Shown here: positions 56,218 through 64,000 of the stretch, piece by piece
Position numbering within the stretch: the first letter of the stretch is position 1
Layout of the letters: every line of letters begins with the position of its first letter
Assembly: GCF_000949425.1 (NCBI RefSeq)
Contig: NZ_CP010976.1
Coordinates: forward strand, 3,968,001 to 4,032,000
Length of the DNA stretch: 64,000 bases
DNA from: Paenibacillus sp. IHBB 10380
GTDB lineage: Bacteria > Bacillota > Bacilli > Paenibacillales > Paenibacillaceae
Direction of reading: 5' to 3'
Made by a program: the position numbers and the translations under genes
The notes under the pieces: generated by a model
What the model was told of the DNA's origin: nothing
The model's input: only the letters and a program-made list of their open reading frames with translations
Database searches by the model: none

Positions 56218-57198
56218 ATGAAAAAAGTGACTAAAGGAAAATGGAATGATTTCGATACATATATCCTTCATAGCCATAATCTTGAAATTACACTGTTACC
56301 TCAATTGGGTAACAACGTGATTGCTATTTGGGATAAGCTTGAACAGCGGCATGTTATTCGCCCGCCTGATGAGCAAGATCTCGATTTCTATATGCTGAAA
56401 CCTTATCATTTTGGTATGCCTATGTTAATTCCACCGGGAAGAATTAGAGACGGTCAATTTACTTTTGAAGGTAAAAATTATCAATTTGATCGAAATACGG
56501 CCGGTGATCATCATATTCATGGCTTACATAGAACTCAAGCGTGGTGCGTCAGTGACATTCAAGAAGATGAAGAATGCTGCATCGTTACGACGGAATTCAA
56601 TACAGCCGATGATGCCAAATGGATGGCTCAATACCCAGCTCCACTCAAACTTGAAATGACGTTCAAACTTCAAGGAGCAAAATTCACTCAACATTTAAAA
56701 GTAAAACACTTAGGAGAAGGTACCATCCCATTTGGAATTGGATATCACTCATGGTTTCTACTGGACGGTCGTCCTGAACAATGGAAACTTCAAGTGCCTG
56801 TAAAAGCTCTATACGACATGGATCATGATCTACTTATAAATGGTGAACTTCTGCCATTGAACGACCTAGAAGAGTTAAATTCAGGCTTAAATCTGAAAGA
56901 TACTAATTTTGATACTCTTCTAAGAGCAGATACAGAACAACCTACGGAAGCCATCTTGCTTCATGAAGATGGTTACGGAATTAAATATGCTGCTGATCGT
57001 CGTTACTTCAAGCATTGGGTACTTTATACTAAGGGAATCGCACATGATTATCTATGCATTGAACCTTATACGTGGCTACCCAATGCTCCCAATCTTACAC
57101 AAGGACCTGAGCTAACAGGATTAATCACACTAGAACCTCAACAGTCTTTTGAAACAGAACTTTATTTAGAAATCATAAATCGCCCTAGCGTTAATTAA
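56218..57198 (+). CDS. Aldose 1-epimerase family protein
   Basis: 326-residue galactose mutarotase-like beta-sandwich protein, which interconverts alpha and beta anomers of hexoses. His motifs are in DHHIHGLHRTQAW and GIGYHSWF, and a Glu near CIEPYTWLPNAPN fits the catalytic base. AAGGAG precedes the ATG and an extended -10 (TGGTATGAT) lies near 56156-56164. It is monocistronic with its own terminator and divergent from trpS. The sugar is not known. Confidence 0.85.
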   Translation: MKKVTKGKWNDFDTYILHSHNLEITLLPQLGNNVIAIWDKLEQRHVIRPPDEQDLDFYMLKPYHFGMPMLIPPGRIRDGQFTFEGKNYQFDRNTAGDHHIHGLHRTQAWCVSDIQEDEECCIVTTEFNTADDAKWMAQYPAPLKLEMTFKLQGAKFTQHLKVKHLGEGTIPFGIGYHSWFLLDGRPEQWKLQVPVKALYDMDHDLLINGELLPLNDLEELNSGLNLKDTNFDTLLRADTEQPTEAILLHEDGYGIKYAADRRYFKHWVLYTKGIAHDYLCIEPYTWLPNAPNLTQGPELTGLITLEPQQSFETELYLEIINRPSVN

Positions 57199-57219
57199 GC
57201 AATCTATAACTCCACCTTC

Positions 57220-57245
57220 GGCTTGCCCATACGGCAAGCCTTTTT
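57220..57245 (+). terminator. Terminator of the epimerase gene
   Basis: GGCTTGCC and GGCAAGCC with a short loop, followed by five T. Confidence 0.88.
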
Positions 57246-57328
57246 CTGTATACCTTAAGTTATTTAAAGCGCTATATTTCATTTGAAATTCAAGCAATAA
57301 TTACCAACCTTTTTCAGTCTCCTTTGCC

Positions 57329-57358
57329 GTATGTTTTCAAATGTTTATAACCATAATA
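57329..57358 (+). promoter_or_regulatory. Candidate sigma-G promoter of SASP 2
   Basis: GTATGTT at 57329-57335 and CATAATA at 57352-57358, 16 bases apart, resemble the -35 and -10 elements used by the forespore sigma factor for ssp genes. The match is by eye. Confidence 0.4.
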
Positions 57359-57389
57359 ACTTCATAAAGGTACAGAGGAGGTGACAAAC

Positions 57390-57635
57390 ATGGGTCAAGC
57401 AGGTCAACAAAATCAAGGACGTAGTGGTCGTTCTAACAACTTGGTCGTTCCTCAAGCAAATGCTGCTTTACAACAACTTAAAATGGAAGCAGCTCAAGAA
57501 CTTGGTGTGACAATTTCTCAAGATGGTTACTATGGAAATTACACTTCCCGTGAAATGGGTTCTTTGGGAGGATACATCACTAAACGTTTAGTACAAATAG
57601 CTGAACAACAATTATCGGGTCAATCTAACCAATAA
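57390..57635 (+). CDS. Alpha/beta-type small acid-soluble spore protein 2
   Basis: 81-residue spore DNA-binding protein nearly identical to SASP 1 from NNLVVPQANAALQQLKMEAA to the C-terminus, with a longer Gln/Gly/Ser-rich N-terminus (MGQAGQQNQGRSGRS). It has the same KMEAAQELGV protease site. ATG at 57390 follows GAGGAGGTG; the GTG inside the ribosome site is unlikely to be used. A terminator follows. Expression in the forespore is expected. Confidence 0.93.
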   Translation: MGQAGQQNQGRSGRSNNLVVPQANAALQQLKMEAAQELGVTISQDGYYGNYTSREMGSLGGYITKRLVQIAEQQLSGQSNQ

Positions 57636-57659
57636 TTGAGTTTCGCCATAATTACATTA

Positions 57660-57692
57660 AAAGACGGCCTTTTCCCCAAAGGTCGTCTTTTT
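57660..57692 (+). terminator. Terminator of SASP 2
   Basis: AAGACGGCCTTT pairs with AAAGGTCGTCTT (one G-T), followed by a T run. Confidence 0.85.
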
Positions 57693-57731
57693 CTTTACAA
57701 ATGAAATCGTATTCAAAATATAAAATATAAA

Positions 57732-58139
57732 TTAATATAATTCCGATGTGGTGTCTTGATATGTATTACGTGGATAGCGAATCATTAAGTTAGCCATGTT
57801 GTAGTTGGATTCGAGTATTGCATCAATGATAATGGTACCCTGACGTACCATAAACTCATAAAATATTTCACCGTGAGTCCAGTGATGTTTATATTTAAGA
57901 CTTTCTAGAGCCATTAGCCGAAATGAGGCTTGATGTGCTGAACTAAGACCACCTTCAAATGGAGATAATTTGCCATTGCGACCTGAAATCGGGTTGTGGC
58001 GAATCCCAAATTTCCCTACTGCATTATTTCGTATTTGCACAAATAAAGTTCCTGAAGATAATCCTGATAATTCTACTTCCAATTCCTTAAATATCATGTC
58101 AAACTGTCTCGCCAATGAGAGTTGATCTATTTTGATCAT
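57732..58139 (-). CDS. Conserved-looking hypothetical protein
   Basis: 135 residues without signal peptide or membrane segment. I do not recognise the family. The N-terminal part (about 1-45) looks like alternating helix and strand (SLARQFDMIFKELEVELSGL), and the middle holds GKFGIRHNPISGRNGKLSPF, a Gly/Arg/Asn-rich loop. AAGGGA precedes the ATG, so it is probably translated. The 318-base gap to its right holds its promoter and the peptidase terminator and shows nothing else. Confidence 0.6.
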   Translation of the reverse strand: MIKIDQLSLARQFDMIFKELEVELSGLSSGTLFVQIRNNAVGKFGIRHNPISGRNGKLSPFEGGLSSAHQASFRLMALESLKYKHHWTHGEIFYEFMVRQGTIIIDAILESNYNMANLMIRYPRNTYQDTTSELY

Positions 58140-58410
58140 ATTGTCCCTTCTTCCTCTTATACCACCCGTCTAGGGCTTATGACTCATTATAGTCCTTGTA
58201 AATTGAAGCATCAACATAATGCAACATAATTGGGTATTTATTCCTAAAATTTGCGCATTTATGGTTTTTTTACATGTTATATTTAGATAAAAACCCCCTA
58301 TATTCGACACATTAAGTCATAGTTAATGTTAAACAACCATCTTCCTAAAGGAACGACAGCATTCGTTTTCCGCTGAAATATGAAAGGTAGTTACTTTTCA
58401 ATCATTTATA

Positions 58411-58446
58411 AAAAGAGAACCTCAATGAAGATGAGGTTCCCTTTTA
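58411..58446 (-). terminator. Terminator of the M3 peptidase gene
   Basis: GAACCTCA and TGAGGTTC form the stem, followed on the minus strand by a TTTTT run, 11 bases beyond the stop codon. Confidence 0.85.
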
Positions 58447-58457
58447 TCACTTTATAT

Positions 58458-60257
58458 TTATACTAAGTGCTCCGTCATTTGCAGGAACTCTTTAACATCA
58501 GCAATACACAGATCCATCGCACTCTGCCAGAACTCAGATCCTGTTAAATCAGTATCTAAATGCTTCAACGCTAATTCCTCTACCGTCATCACACCTGTAT
58601 CTCTCAATAATGCATCATATTTATCGGCAAAGGAAGCTCCCTCTTGTTGAGCACGCACATAAAGCCCCGTACTGAACATGTAACCGAATGTATAAGGATA
58701 GTTATAGAAAGGTACCCCTGTAATATAGAAATGAAGCTTGGATGCCCAGAAGTGAGGGTGATAGGAAGAAAGAGCACCACAATAAGCTTCTTTTTGTGCC
58801 TCTTCCATTAATTCGCTAAGTTCTTGAGCACTGACAAGTCCCTCTTTACGTTTGTCATAAAAACGTGTCTCGAACAAAAATCTAGCGTGAATATTCATGA
58901 AGAATGCAATACTATTTTGAATTTTTTCTTCTAACAGCCCAATTTTCTCTTGAACATTATTAGCATCTTTAACTAACGCATCTGCTACGATCATTTCTGC
59001 AAAAGTTGATGCCGTCTCAGCAACATTCATCGCATAGTTCTGATTCAATACAGGCAGGTCGTTCATCAGGTGTTGATGATAACCATGACCTAGTTCATGT
59101 GCCAAAGTTGAAACGTTAGAAGGTGTACCGCTAAATGTCATAAAGATACGTGTTTCTTTACTTAGAGATAGTGAAGTACAGAACCCACCTGGACGCTTAC
59201 CTGCACGATCCTCTACCTCAATCCACTGCTTATCAAAAGCCATCTCCGAGAAATTAGCTAACTTGGGACTAAACTTCCGAAATTGTTTCACGATATTCTC
59301 AGCAGCTTCTTGATAAGTTACTTTGCTAGATACTGCACCTATTGGCGCCTCCACATCAACCCAACTTAACTTATCTACACCGAGAAGCTTAGCCTTACGC
59401 TCTAAGTATTCGACAAACATAGGTTTGCTATCGATAATGACCTTCCACATTGCATCTAATGTTTTTTCTGACATCCGATTAATCGCTAGTGGCTCTTTTA
59501 GTACTTGATCCCAGCCTCTACGACCATACAGCTTAAGTCGGAATCCGGCTATGTGGTTCAACGTATCTGCACAATAGTCCTCAGCTTCTGTCCATGTATG
59601 TTCCCATTTCGTGAACATTTCTTGTCTTGCATTAATATCTGGAACATGGAGCTTATTCGCAGCTTGCCCAGCGGATAGCATCACGGTCTTTCCATCCTCT
59701 TCAAAGGGGATTTCTATGCGACTTACAATCGTATCATAGAAGTCGCTCCAGCCATGATATCCGTCCACTGCTAAATCCAGTGCCAAACTTTCCAGCTCCG
59801 GACTTAGTTTCTCACGTGCAAGATCACGACTCTCATTCAAAATAAAAGAAATGCCTCGTACTTCTTCCCGCGCCATCCATTGTTCCCATGTATGATCATC
59901 CGTGCTGCGCAGTAAGTTATCAAACTCTCCACTGACACTTTGTAGTTGCGCCTGTAAGGAAGTTACTTTACCAGAGAGCTGAATAGCTTTCTTGTCCTGT
60001 TGATTTTGAGCTCCAAGACACGAGACGAAAGCAGCTGCTTCAGACAATCGTTCGATACAACTCGATAGAGAAACGATAAACTGATCAAAAACAATCGTCT
60101 CCTCAACACGGGTTGGAACTTTAGCAGTAAGCATTATGTTCTTAATTTTCTCTATGTCCTGTTCAAACGTTAGTAAGAAGGAGGCAAATTCTACGGAAGA
60201 CGATCCCCCTGAAAATAATGATTCTAAATCCCATGTTAGTGCTAAATTTGATTTCAA
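58458..60257 (-). CDS. M3-family oligoendopeptidase (PepF-like)
   Basis: 599-residue cytoplasmic zinc peptidase that degrades oligopeptides. The metal site is HELGH at 387-391 (LAHELGHGYHQHL), and the distal Glu is in NVAETASTFAEM. The N-terminal oligopeptidase F domain covers about 110-180. The start is TTG, eight bases after GGGG; the family usually starts near TWDL, so this N-terminus fits. It is monocistronic, with a terminator just after it. Confidence 0.92.
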   Translation of the reverse strand: MKSNLALTWDLESLFSGGSSSVEFASFLLTFEQDIEKIKNIMLTAKVPTRVEETIVFDQFIVSLSSCIERLSEAAAFVSCLGAQNQQDKKAIQLSGKVTSLQAQLQSVSGEFDNLLRSTDDHTWEQWMAREEVRGISFILNESRDLAREKLSPELESLALDLAVDGYHGWSDFYDTIVSRIEIPFEEDGKTVMLSAGQAANKLHVPDINARQEMFTKWEHTWTEAEDYCADTLNHIAGFRLKLYGRRGWDQVLKEPLAINRMSEKTLDAMWKVIIDSKPMFVEYLERKAKLLGVDKLSWVDVEAPIGAVSSKVTYQEAAENIVKQFRKFSPKLANFSEMAFDKQWIEVEDRAGKRPGGFCTSLSLSKETRIFMTFSGTPSNVSTLAHELGHGYHQHLMNDLPVLNQNYAMNVAETASTFAEMIVADALVKDANNVQEKIGLLEEKIQNSIAFFMNIHARFLFETRFYDKRKEGLVSAQELSELMEEAQKEAYCGALSSYHPHFWASKLHFYITGVPFYNYPYTFGYMFSTGLYVRAQQEGASFADKYDALLRDTGVMTVEELALKHLDTDLTGSEFWQSAMDLCIADVKEFLQMTEHLV

Positions 60258-60320
60258 CTTGTAAACCCCATTTCATTTTCTGTTATAATGCTAAAAACAA
60301 CTATAAGGAGGACATTCTTT

Positions 60321-60488
60321 ATGAAACCTTTACAAATATCAGCAGAGACAGCTATCACCCTATCTAAGAAACTAGGTGTGCCCATCGAACACCTTATGCA
60401 TATGCCTCAGCATATTTTACTTCAAAAAATCACAGAACTTAGTAAGCAAGAAACTTCTAAACCTGATGATGAGAAAGATCCATCATGA
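60321..60488 (+). CDS. YycC-like small protein
   Basis: 55-residue protein. The sequence LQISAETAITLSKKLGVPIE followed by HLMHMPQHILLQKITEL matches my memory of YycC, a small conserved Bacillales protein of unknown role, over its whole length. AAGGAGG precedes the ATG. Its stop overlaps the start of the Zn-ribbon gene (ATGA), so both are made from one transcript. Confidence 0.8.
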   Translation: MKPLQISAETAITLSKKLGVPIEHLMHMPQHILLQKITELSKQETSKPDDEKDPS

Positions 60489-60715
60489 TTCCATTTCGAA
60501 ATACATGGCCTTATGAGATTGTTATGAGTGACATCTATGTACAATATTGCCCTTTTTGTAACAGCCATAACGTCCTTCTTCCCATGAAGCCGAAAGAACT
60601 TCAAACCATTCATGAAGGTAAGAAAAAAATACTTGTCTTTCCTTGCTGCAATAACAATATAAAAATCATTGATACAGATACCGACTACCTATTATGTGAT
60701 CGACCTTTACGTTAA
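60485..60715 (+). CDS. Small zinc-ribbon-like protein
   Basis: 76 residues with a CPFC pair (about 22-25) and a CC pair (about 54-55), likely zinc ligands in a short ribbon. The segments MKPKELQTIHEGKKKILVFP and DTDYLLCDRPLR look well conserved in style, though I cannot name the family. It is translationally coupled to YycC, and the two-gene unit ends in a terminator. Function unknown. Confidence 0.7.
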   Translation: MIPFRNTWPYEIVMSDIYVQYCPFCNSHNVLLPMKPKELQTIHEGKKKILVFPCCNNNIKIIDTDTDYLLCDRPLR

Positions 60716-60740
60716 AGAACACACACAACCAATAAATATA

Positions 60741-60780
60741 AGAAAGGAACTATAGTTATATTAACTACAGTTTCTTTTTT
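60741..60780 (+). terminator. Terminator of the yycC operon
   Basis: AGAAAGGAACTATAGTT pairs imperfectly with AACTACAGTTTCT and is followed by a long T run. Confidence 0.8.
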
Positions 60781-60789
60781 TATATGTGT

Positions 60790-61500
60790 TTATTCAAGAG
60801 CAGCGTTCATTTGCTCTGGAAGTTCCATTTCCTTGGCCATCATCTGCTCACGCAATAAAGCCCACTGTTCCCTTGAGGCCCGAATCATAGCTGCATCTAT
60901 AATGTTCTTATCGTTAATAACACGAGAGAACCATTTCACAGCTTCATGGAAATGACCGACTCTTCTATTGAGCTCCCCTATCAAATATAACAAACGTGCA
61001 TTGTTAGCTCCTACTCCTTCTACTTCATATACACGGATATAAGAGTCTAAACAATACTTCAAGAATCGTTGCTCTTGTTCATAATCACCCTTATAGCGAT
61101 ACAGCCAAGCGATATGTTGGAGATGACTTGCTATAATACGTTCTGTATCCCCAATCGTCTGTGCACAGAGCAGCGCCAACTTGTATGTTTCTAGCGCTGT
61201 CTCCCATTCACGATGTCCCGCGAAATCACGCTCAATCCAGCGCCGACTCATCTTCCCCTCAAAAGTCTTCTTCTGGGCATCGTTTAACCTATCAGCTGAG
61301 TTTTCTGTGGATGCAAATCCACATTTGGGACACACTCGAACGACATAAAAGTCAGGATTTTCATTCTTGTAATATGCACAAAAATCGGAATCTGTTCGAA
61401 TAGATTTTTTGAAACTAGGCCGAACTCGAGATGTCATAAATTCATGCTCACAAAAACTGCATGAAACTGAAATGGAATAGAGTGGTTCTAGCGTAGTCAA
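60790..61500 (-). CDS. DUF2225 protein
   Basis: 236 residues. The N-terminal third has paired cysteines CSFC and CPKC (about 14-17 and 58-61) that should bind zinc. The rest is a TPR-like helical repeat (ALETYKLALLCAQTIGD, then LYRYKGDYEQEQRFLKYCLD). This layout is that of the Firmicutes DUF2225 family, whose role is unknown. The start is probably TTG at 61500; GAGAGGACGTAAGG lies upstream. It is followed by no obvious terminator of its own except the yycC one. Confidence 0.85.
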   Translation of the reverse strand: MTTLEPLYSISVSCSFCEHEFMTSRVRPSFKKSIRTDSDFCAYYKNENPDFYVVRVCPKCGFASTENSADRLNDAQKKTFEGKMSRRWIERDFAGHREWETALETYKLALLCAQTIGDTERIIASHLQHIAWLYRYKGDYEQEQRFLKYCLDSYIRVYEVEGVGANNARLLYLIGELNRRVGHFHEAVKWFSRVINDKNIIDAAMIRASREQWALLREQMMAKEMELPEQMNAALE

Positions 61501-61536
61501 TATCCTTACGTCCTCTCCGTGTAACCAATTTAATTG

Positions 61537-61917
61537 CTAGCTATCGCTGTTAATAAAGTGATAAGCAGGACCTGAGAGCCTATTCAATACAAAAACACGT
61601 AGCTGCTCTTCCACCCCAATATCATGAAGCGCTTCCTCCATACAATGAAGCCATGCTTTGGCATGTTGCTCTGTAATTGGAAAAGGGAGATGCCGTGCTC
61701 TCATCATAGGGTGACCGACCGCATTAGAATACAGGGAGGGTCCCCCGAAAAACTGACTCAAAAACATGTATTGCTTGTCCATAACATCTGAAATATCCTG
61801 TGGAAAAAGTGGACCTATTAAAGGATGTTTCTGTACCCTGGGATAGAACGATTCTACAAGTTCACGTACCATCTTCTCGCCGCCCAGGTTGTCATAAATA
61901 CTCAAGCTTGGATTCAT
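61537..61917 (-). CDS. Group II truncated hemoglobin (YjbI-like)
   Basis: 126-residue heme protein. It shows SIYDNLGGEKMVRELVESFY with the B10 Tyr, PLFP, FFGGPSLY, proximal His in MRARHLPFPI and Trp G8 in KAWLHCMEEAL, the pattern of group II globins that handle oxygen, NO or peroxide. The ribosome site is weak (GGCGATATAA). It lies 36 bases upstream of the DUF2225 gene on the same strand. Confidence 0.92.
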   Translation of the reverse strand: MNPSLSIYDNLGGEKMVRELVESFYPRVQKHPLIGPLFPQDISDVMDKQYMFLSQFFGGPSLYSNAVGHPMMRARHLPFPITEQHAKAWLHCMEEALHDIGVEEQLRVFVLNRLSGPAYHFINSDS

Positions 61918-61973
61918 TTATATCGCCAACTTTCATGTCGATAATAGTTAAGTCGATTAATTATATCAAAAAA

Positions 61974-62013
61974 CATAAAAAAAGGCGCTAAACAATGATG
62001 CTTTAGCGCCTTT
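61974..62013 (-). terminator. Terminator of the 31-residue peptide gene
   Basis: AAAGGCGCTAA pairs perfectly with TTAGCGCCTTT and runs into eight T on the minus strand. It lies just after a small ORF and upstream of the globin gene. Confidence 0.85.
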
Positions 62014-62020
62014 ATCATAT

Positions 62021-62116
62021 TTAATAGCTGCTCCATTCTTCTTCGCCAGAACGGATTAGAGAGGCACGTATAACATACACAAAAACACAGACGAGAATAC
62101 CGACAATAAAACTCAT
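62021..62116 (-). CDS. 31-residue single-helix membrane peptide
   Basis: A short ORF reading MSFIVGILVCVFVYVIRASL and ending IRSGEEEWSSY: one membrane helix then an acidic tail. GGAGTG lies nine bases before its ATG, and a strong terminator begins eight bases after its stop. A gene-sized unit with both signals is unlikely by chance, so I call it real. No family recognised. Confidence 0.6.
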   Translation of the reverse strand: MSFIVGILVCVFVYVIRASLIRSGEEEWSSY

Positions 62117-62209
62117 TGTTCTCATCACTCCATCCATATCTGAATTCAATCAAAGGTAAGCTTTATTTATTATATTTTACCATAAATAATTTAAAAAAAC
62201 AGCTCCATC

Positions 62210-62223
62210 TGAAAGCGCTTTCT
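62210..62223. promoter_or_regulatory. cre-like site (CcpA)
   Basis: TGAAAGCGCTTTCT matches the catabolite-responsive element consensus TGWAANCGNTNWCA at all but the last base and contains a perfect 12-bp palindrome. It lies between the small peptide gene and ylbJ, about 105 bases upstream of ylbJ. Confidence 0.55.
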
Positions 62224-62316
62224 TACTTTTTTTAGTAATGATTGTCCAACGATTATCATAAAGCTATGTGAGAGGGATATCTGTGTCTATAAGGAACTCG
62301 TCTGGAGGCTAAGCTC

Positions 62317-63570
62317 ATGACTATAAAATCTCTCAACATAATGGTTCTAATCACCCTTTTGATGGGATTGTGTATATTAATGCTTAGTTATCCCGAGGCA
62401 TACTTTGAGGCTGCCCTACGTGGGTTGGCCATTTGGTGGGATGTTCTCTTCCCTTCTCTTTTCCCCTTCTTTATTATATCTGAAGTTCTGCTTGGATTTG
62501 GCATCGTTCATTTAATCGGTACCCTCTTAGACCCTGTGATGCAACCCTTATTCCGTATACCCGGAAGCGGTGGCTTTGTTGTGGCCATGGGTTATGTCTC
62601 TGGATACCCCATAGGAGCTAGATTAACTGCTAATTTGTGGGAACAAAAGATGATCAGTCGCGATGCGGGAGAACGATTAGTTGCCTTCACAACTTCATCT
62701 GATCCTATATTCCTGATTGGTGCTGTATCTATAGGTTTTTTTCACGATTCATCCATCGTACCTATACTGGCAGTAGCCCACTACGGCGGAGGACTATTGA
62801 TAGGAATCATTATGCGTTTTCACGGATCTAGATCAGAGAATCCACAACATTCGCAAAATTCACCTTCTCCTATGTTTAGCCTAAATCGCCTTAAACATGC
62901 ATTTCAATCTATGCATAAGGCTCGAATGGAAGATGGAAGAACGCTTGGAGAGCTTCTACTGCAAGCGGTTCAATCATCATTTCAACTTATTATTGTTGTA
63001 GGCGGACTTGTTGTATTCTTCTCCGTATTTCTAGAATTACTCACTCAAGCAAAAATTATGTCAGGTCTCTACTGGTTCATGGAGCGGGGGTTAAACCTTG
63101 CAGGACTACCAGAATCCTTGTCTCAGTCCCTCGTTGGCGGATTATTCGAAGTGACCTTGGGTGCGCGCTCAGCTGGTGAATCTGCTTCCATTCCCCTTCA
63201 ATATAAGGTCGCAGCTGCAGCATTCGTTCTTTCTTGGGGAGGTCTATCCGTTCATGCACAGATTGCAAGTATTCTTCATTCCACTAACTTACGTTACCTC
63301 CCCTTCATGGTCGCACGCTTCGTCCATGGTGTTATCGCAGCCGTTCTGGTATTGCTACTGTGGAACGTGTTTATGCCTGGATCGGGAGTTCTAAGTACGT
63401 TTCAAGCCTTCAATTCACTAACTCTACCGACCCTTATTCCAACAACAGGAGGATTCACCGGTATTCTTACACTTTTTGTTATTATTCTAATTGTGATGCT
63501 GTTACTATCCCTCTTACTTACTGTGATTACAGGAATCTGGTCGATGGTTCGCCGCTCCATTAACAAATGA
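62317..63570 (+). CDS. ylbJ: YlbJ-like sporulation integral membrane protein
   Basis: 417 residues with about nine membrane segments. Nucleoside-recognition/Gate-type sequences are seen (WWDVLFPSLFPFFIISEVL, GYVSGYPIGARLTA and SSDPIFLIGAVSIGFF), as in YlbJ, a Firmicutes protein needed for spore cortex formation. GGAGG precedes the ATG. The following NAD kinase gene starts 66 bases later in the same direction. A cre-like site lies in the promoter region. Confidence 0.87.
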   Translation: MTIKSLNIMVLITLLMGLCILMLSYPEAYFEAALRGLAIWWDVLFPSLFPFFIISEVLLGFGIVHLIGTLLDPVMQPLFRIPGSGGFVVAMGYVSGYPIGARLTANLWEQKMISRDAGERLVAFTTSSDPIFLIGAVSIGFFHDSSIVPILAVAHYGGGLLIGIIMRFHGSRSENPQHSQNSPSPMFSLNRLKHAFQSMHKARMEDGRTLGELLLQAVQSSFQLIIVVGGLVVFFSVFLELLTQAKIMSGLYWFMERGLNLAGLPESLSQSLVGGLFEVTLGARSAGESASIPLQYKVAAAAFVLSWGGLSVHAQIASILHSTNLRYLPFMVARFVHGVIAAVLVLLLWNVFMPGSGVLSTFQAFNSLTLPTLIPTTGGFTGILTLFVIILIVMLLLSLLLTVITGIWSMVRRSINK

Positions 63571-63636
63571 AACATTGTGTTCTAGTGCGATATTGATTAT
63601 GATCGATGTATATCATAACAAAGGAGCTTATCACCC

Positions 63637-64000
63637 TTGAGATACTATGTACTGGACCGCGGGGATCAGTTATCTGTTGATTTAGCAGAGCAATTCCACC
63701 AACTAGCGGCACAGCTTCATTTTACATTAGATGCAGAATCGCCTGAAATCGTTATATCCATAGGTGGAGATGGTACGATGCTCCATGCTTTTCATACGTT
63801 CATTGACCACATTCCTGATATTGCTTTTGTAGGGGTACATACAGGTCATTTAGGATTCTATTCTGATTGGAAAGCAGACGAGCTTCCAGAGCTTATTGAG
63901 CTGATGAGCGGTAATATCACTACAGGCCATTCCAACCCACGTATTGTGAAATACCCGCTCCTTGAGCTCGAAGTTCAGAAGAAATCCGGAACAACTTCCT
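63637..64000 (+). CDS. nadK: NAD kinase (5' part, cut by the window edge)
   Basis: ATP-dependent enzyme that makes NADP from NAD. The start is TTG at 63637, ten bases after AAGGAG. The NAD-kinase motif VISIGGDGTMLHAFH is present, followed by GVHTGHLGFYSDW. Only about 121 codons are inside the window; the rest of the gene lies to the right. Confidence 0.92.
   Translation, partial: MRYYVLDRGDQLSVDLAEQFHQLAAQLHFTLDAESPEIVISIGGDGTMLHAFHTFIDHIPDIAFVGVHTGHLGFYSDWKADELPELIELMSGNITTGHSNPRIVKYPLLELEVQKKSGTTS

Noticed and set aside
57265..57285. Possible second cre site near TTTAAAGCGCTATATTT
   Set aside because: It differs from the consensus at about three conserved positions.
61914..62153. 79-residue minus-strand ORF before the globin gene
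   Set aside because: It crosses a strong terminator and overlaps the better supported 31-residue ORF in another frame; composition looks random.

Overview
The window looks like a chromosomal segment of an endospore-forming, low-GC, Gram-positive member of the Bacillales, most likely Paenibacillus or a close relative. The evidence is two alpha/beta-type SASP genes, a YlbJ-type sporulation membrane protein, an SLH-domain surface protein, a tRNA-Trp T-box leader in front of trpS, AGGAGG-type ribosome sites, a cre-like site and many small conserved Firmicutes genes. The assignment rests on gene content only. I saw no rRNA, tRNA, CRISPR array or intact insertion sequence.

Layout. (1) 1-5620, minus strand: part of an exopolysaccharide operon (chain-length protein, tyrosine kinase, galU, phosphoglycosyl transferase, two glycosyltransferases) running off the left edge, with a long hairpin between kinase and galU. 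(2) 5828-7119: a PilZ-like gene, an XRE repressor with palindromic operators, and a 48-residue ORF whose tail resembles the SinI/SinR dimerisation helices; together they look like a biofilm control block. (3) 7369-15374: gltB without gltD, then a YhgE/Pip membrane protein and its TetR regulator, which share an operator-like motif. (4) 15773-19275: a UgtP/MGDG-type glycosyltransferase, a SleB/CwlJ-like hydrolase, ThpR and OsmC. (5) 19315-22367: a TetR-controlled polar amino acid ABC transporter. (6) 22528-27293: a D-2-hydroxyacid dehydrogenase, and a MocR regulator, D-Ala-D-Ala ligase and aminotransferase operon preceded by a terminator-like hairpin. (7) 27518-30165: a truncated SDR, an SDR lacking the YxxxK motif, decayed fragments and dGTPase.

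(8) 30478-40173 is the most unusual region. An OmpR-type regulator and histidine kinase are followed by three tandem paralogous membrane-anchored alpha/beta hydrolases, a PAF-acetylhydrolase-like membrane protein and a secreted class C beta-lactamase-like protein. The three paralogues and the beta-lactamase-like gene each carry TTCATA-N5-TTCATA direct repeats. Three of the four promoters lie in a duplicated cassette of about 200 bp (terminator, repeats, leader hairpin) in which the hairpin is kept while its sequence differs. I infer a local regulon of envelope or extracellular hydrolases driven by the adjacent two-component system.

(9) 40520-49155: a secreted 5'-nucleotidase with LysM, a two-gene operon for an SLH protein and a 1124-residue secreted protein of unknown function, a structured intergenic element, and a CvpA-like/transglutaminase fusion with a small membrane partner. 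(10) 49359-64000: mostly housekeeping and sporulation genes: MFS transporter, YjcZ-like miniprotein, TOPRIM protein, SCO1 with heme O synthase, a YfhP-type protein, SASPs, trpS with T-box, aldose epimerase, M3 peptidase, YycC with a Zn-ribbon miniprotein, DUF2225, truncated hemoglobin, a 31-residue membrane peptide, YlbJ and the first part of NAD kinase.
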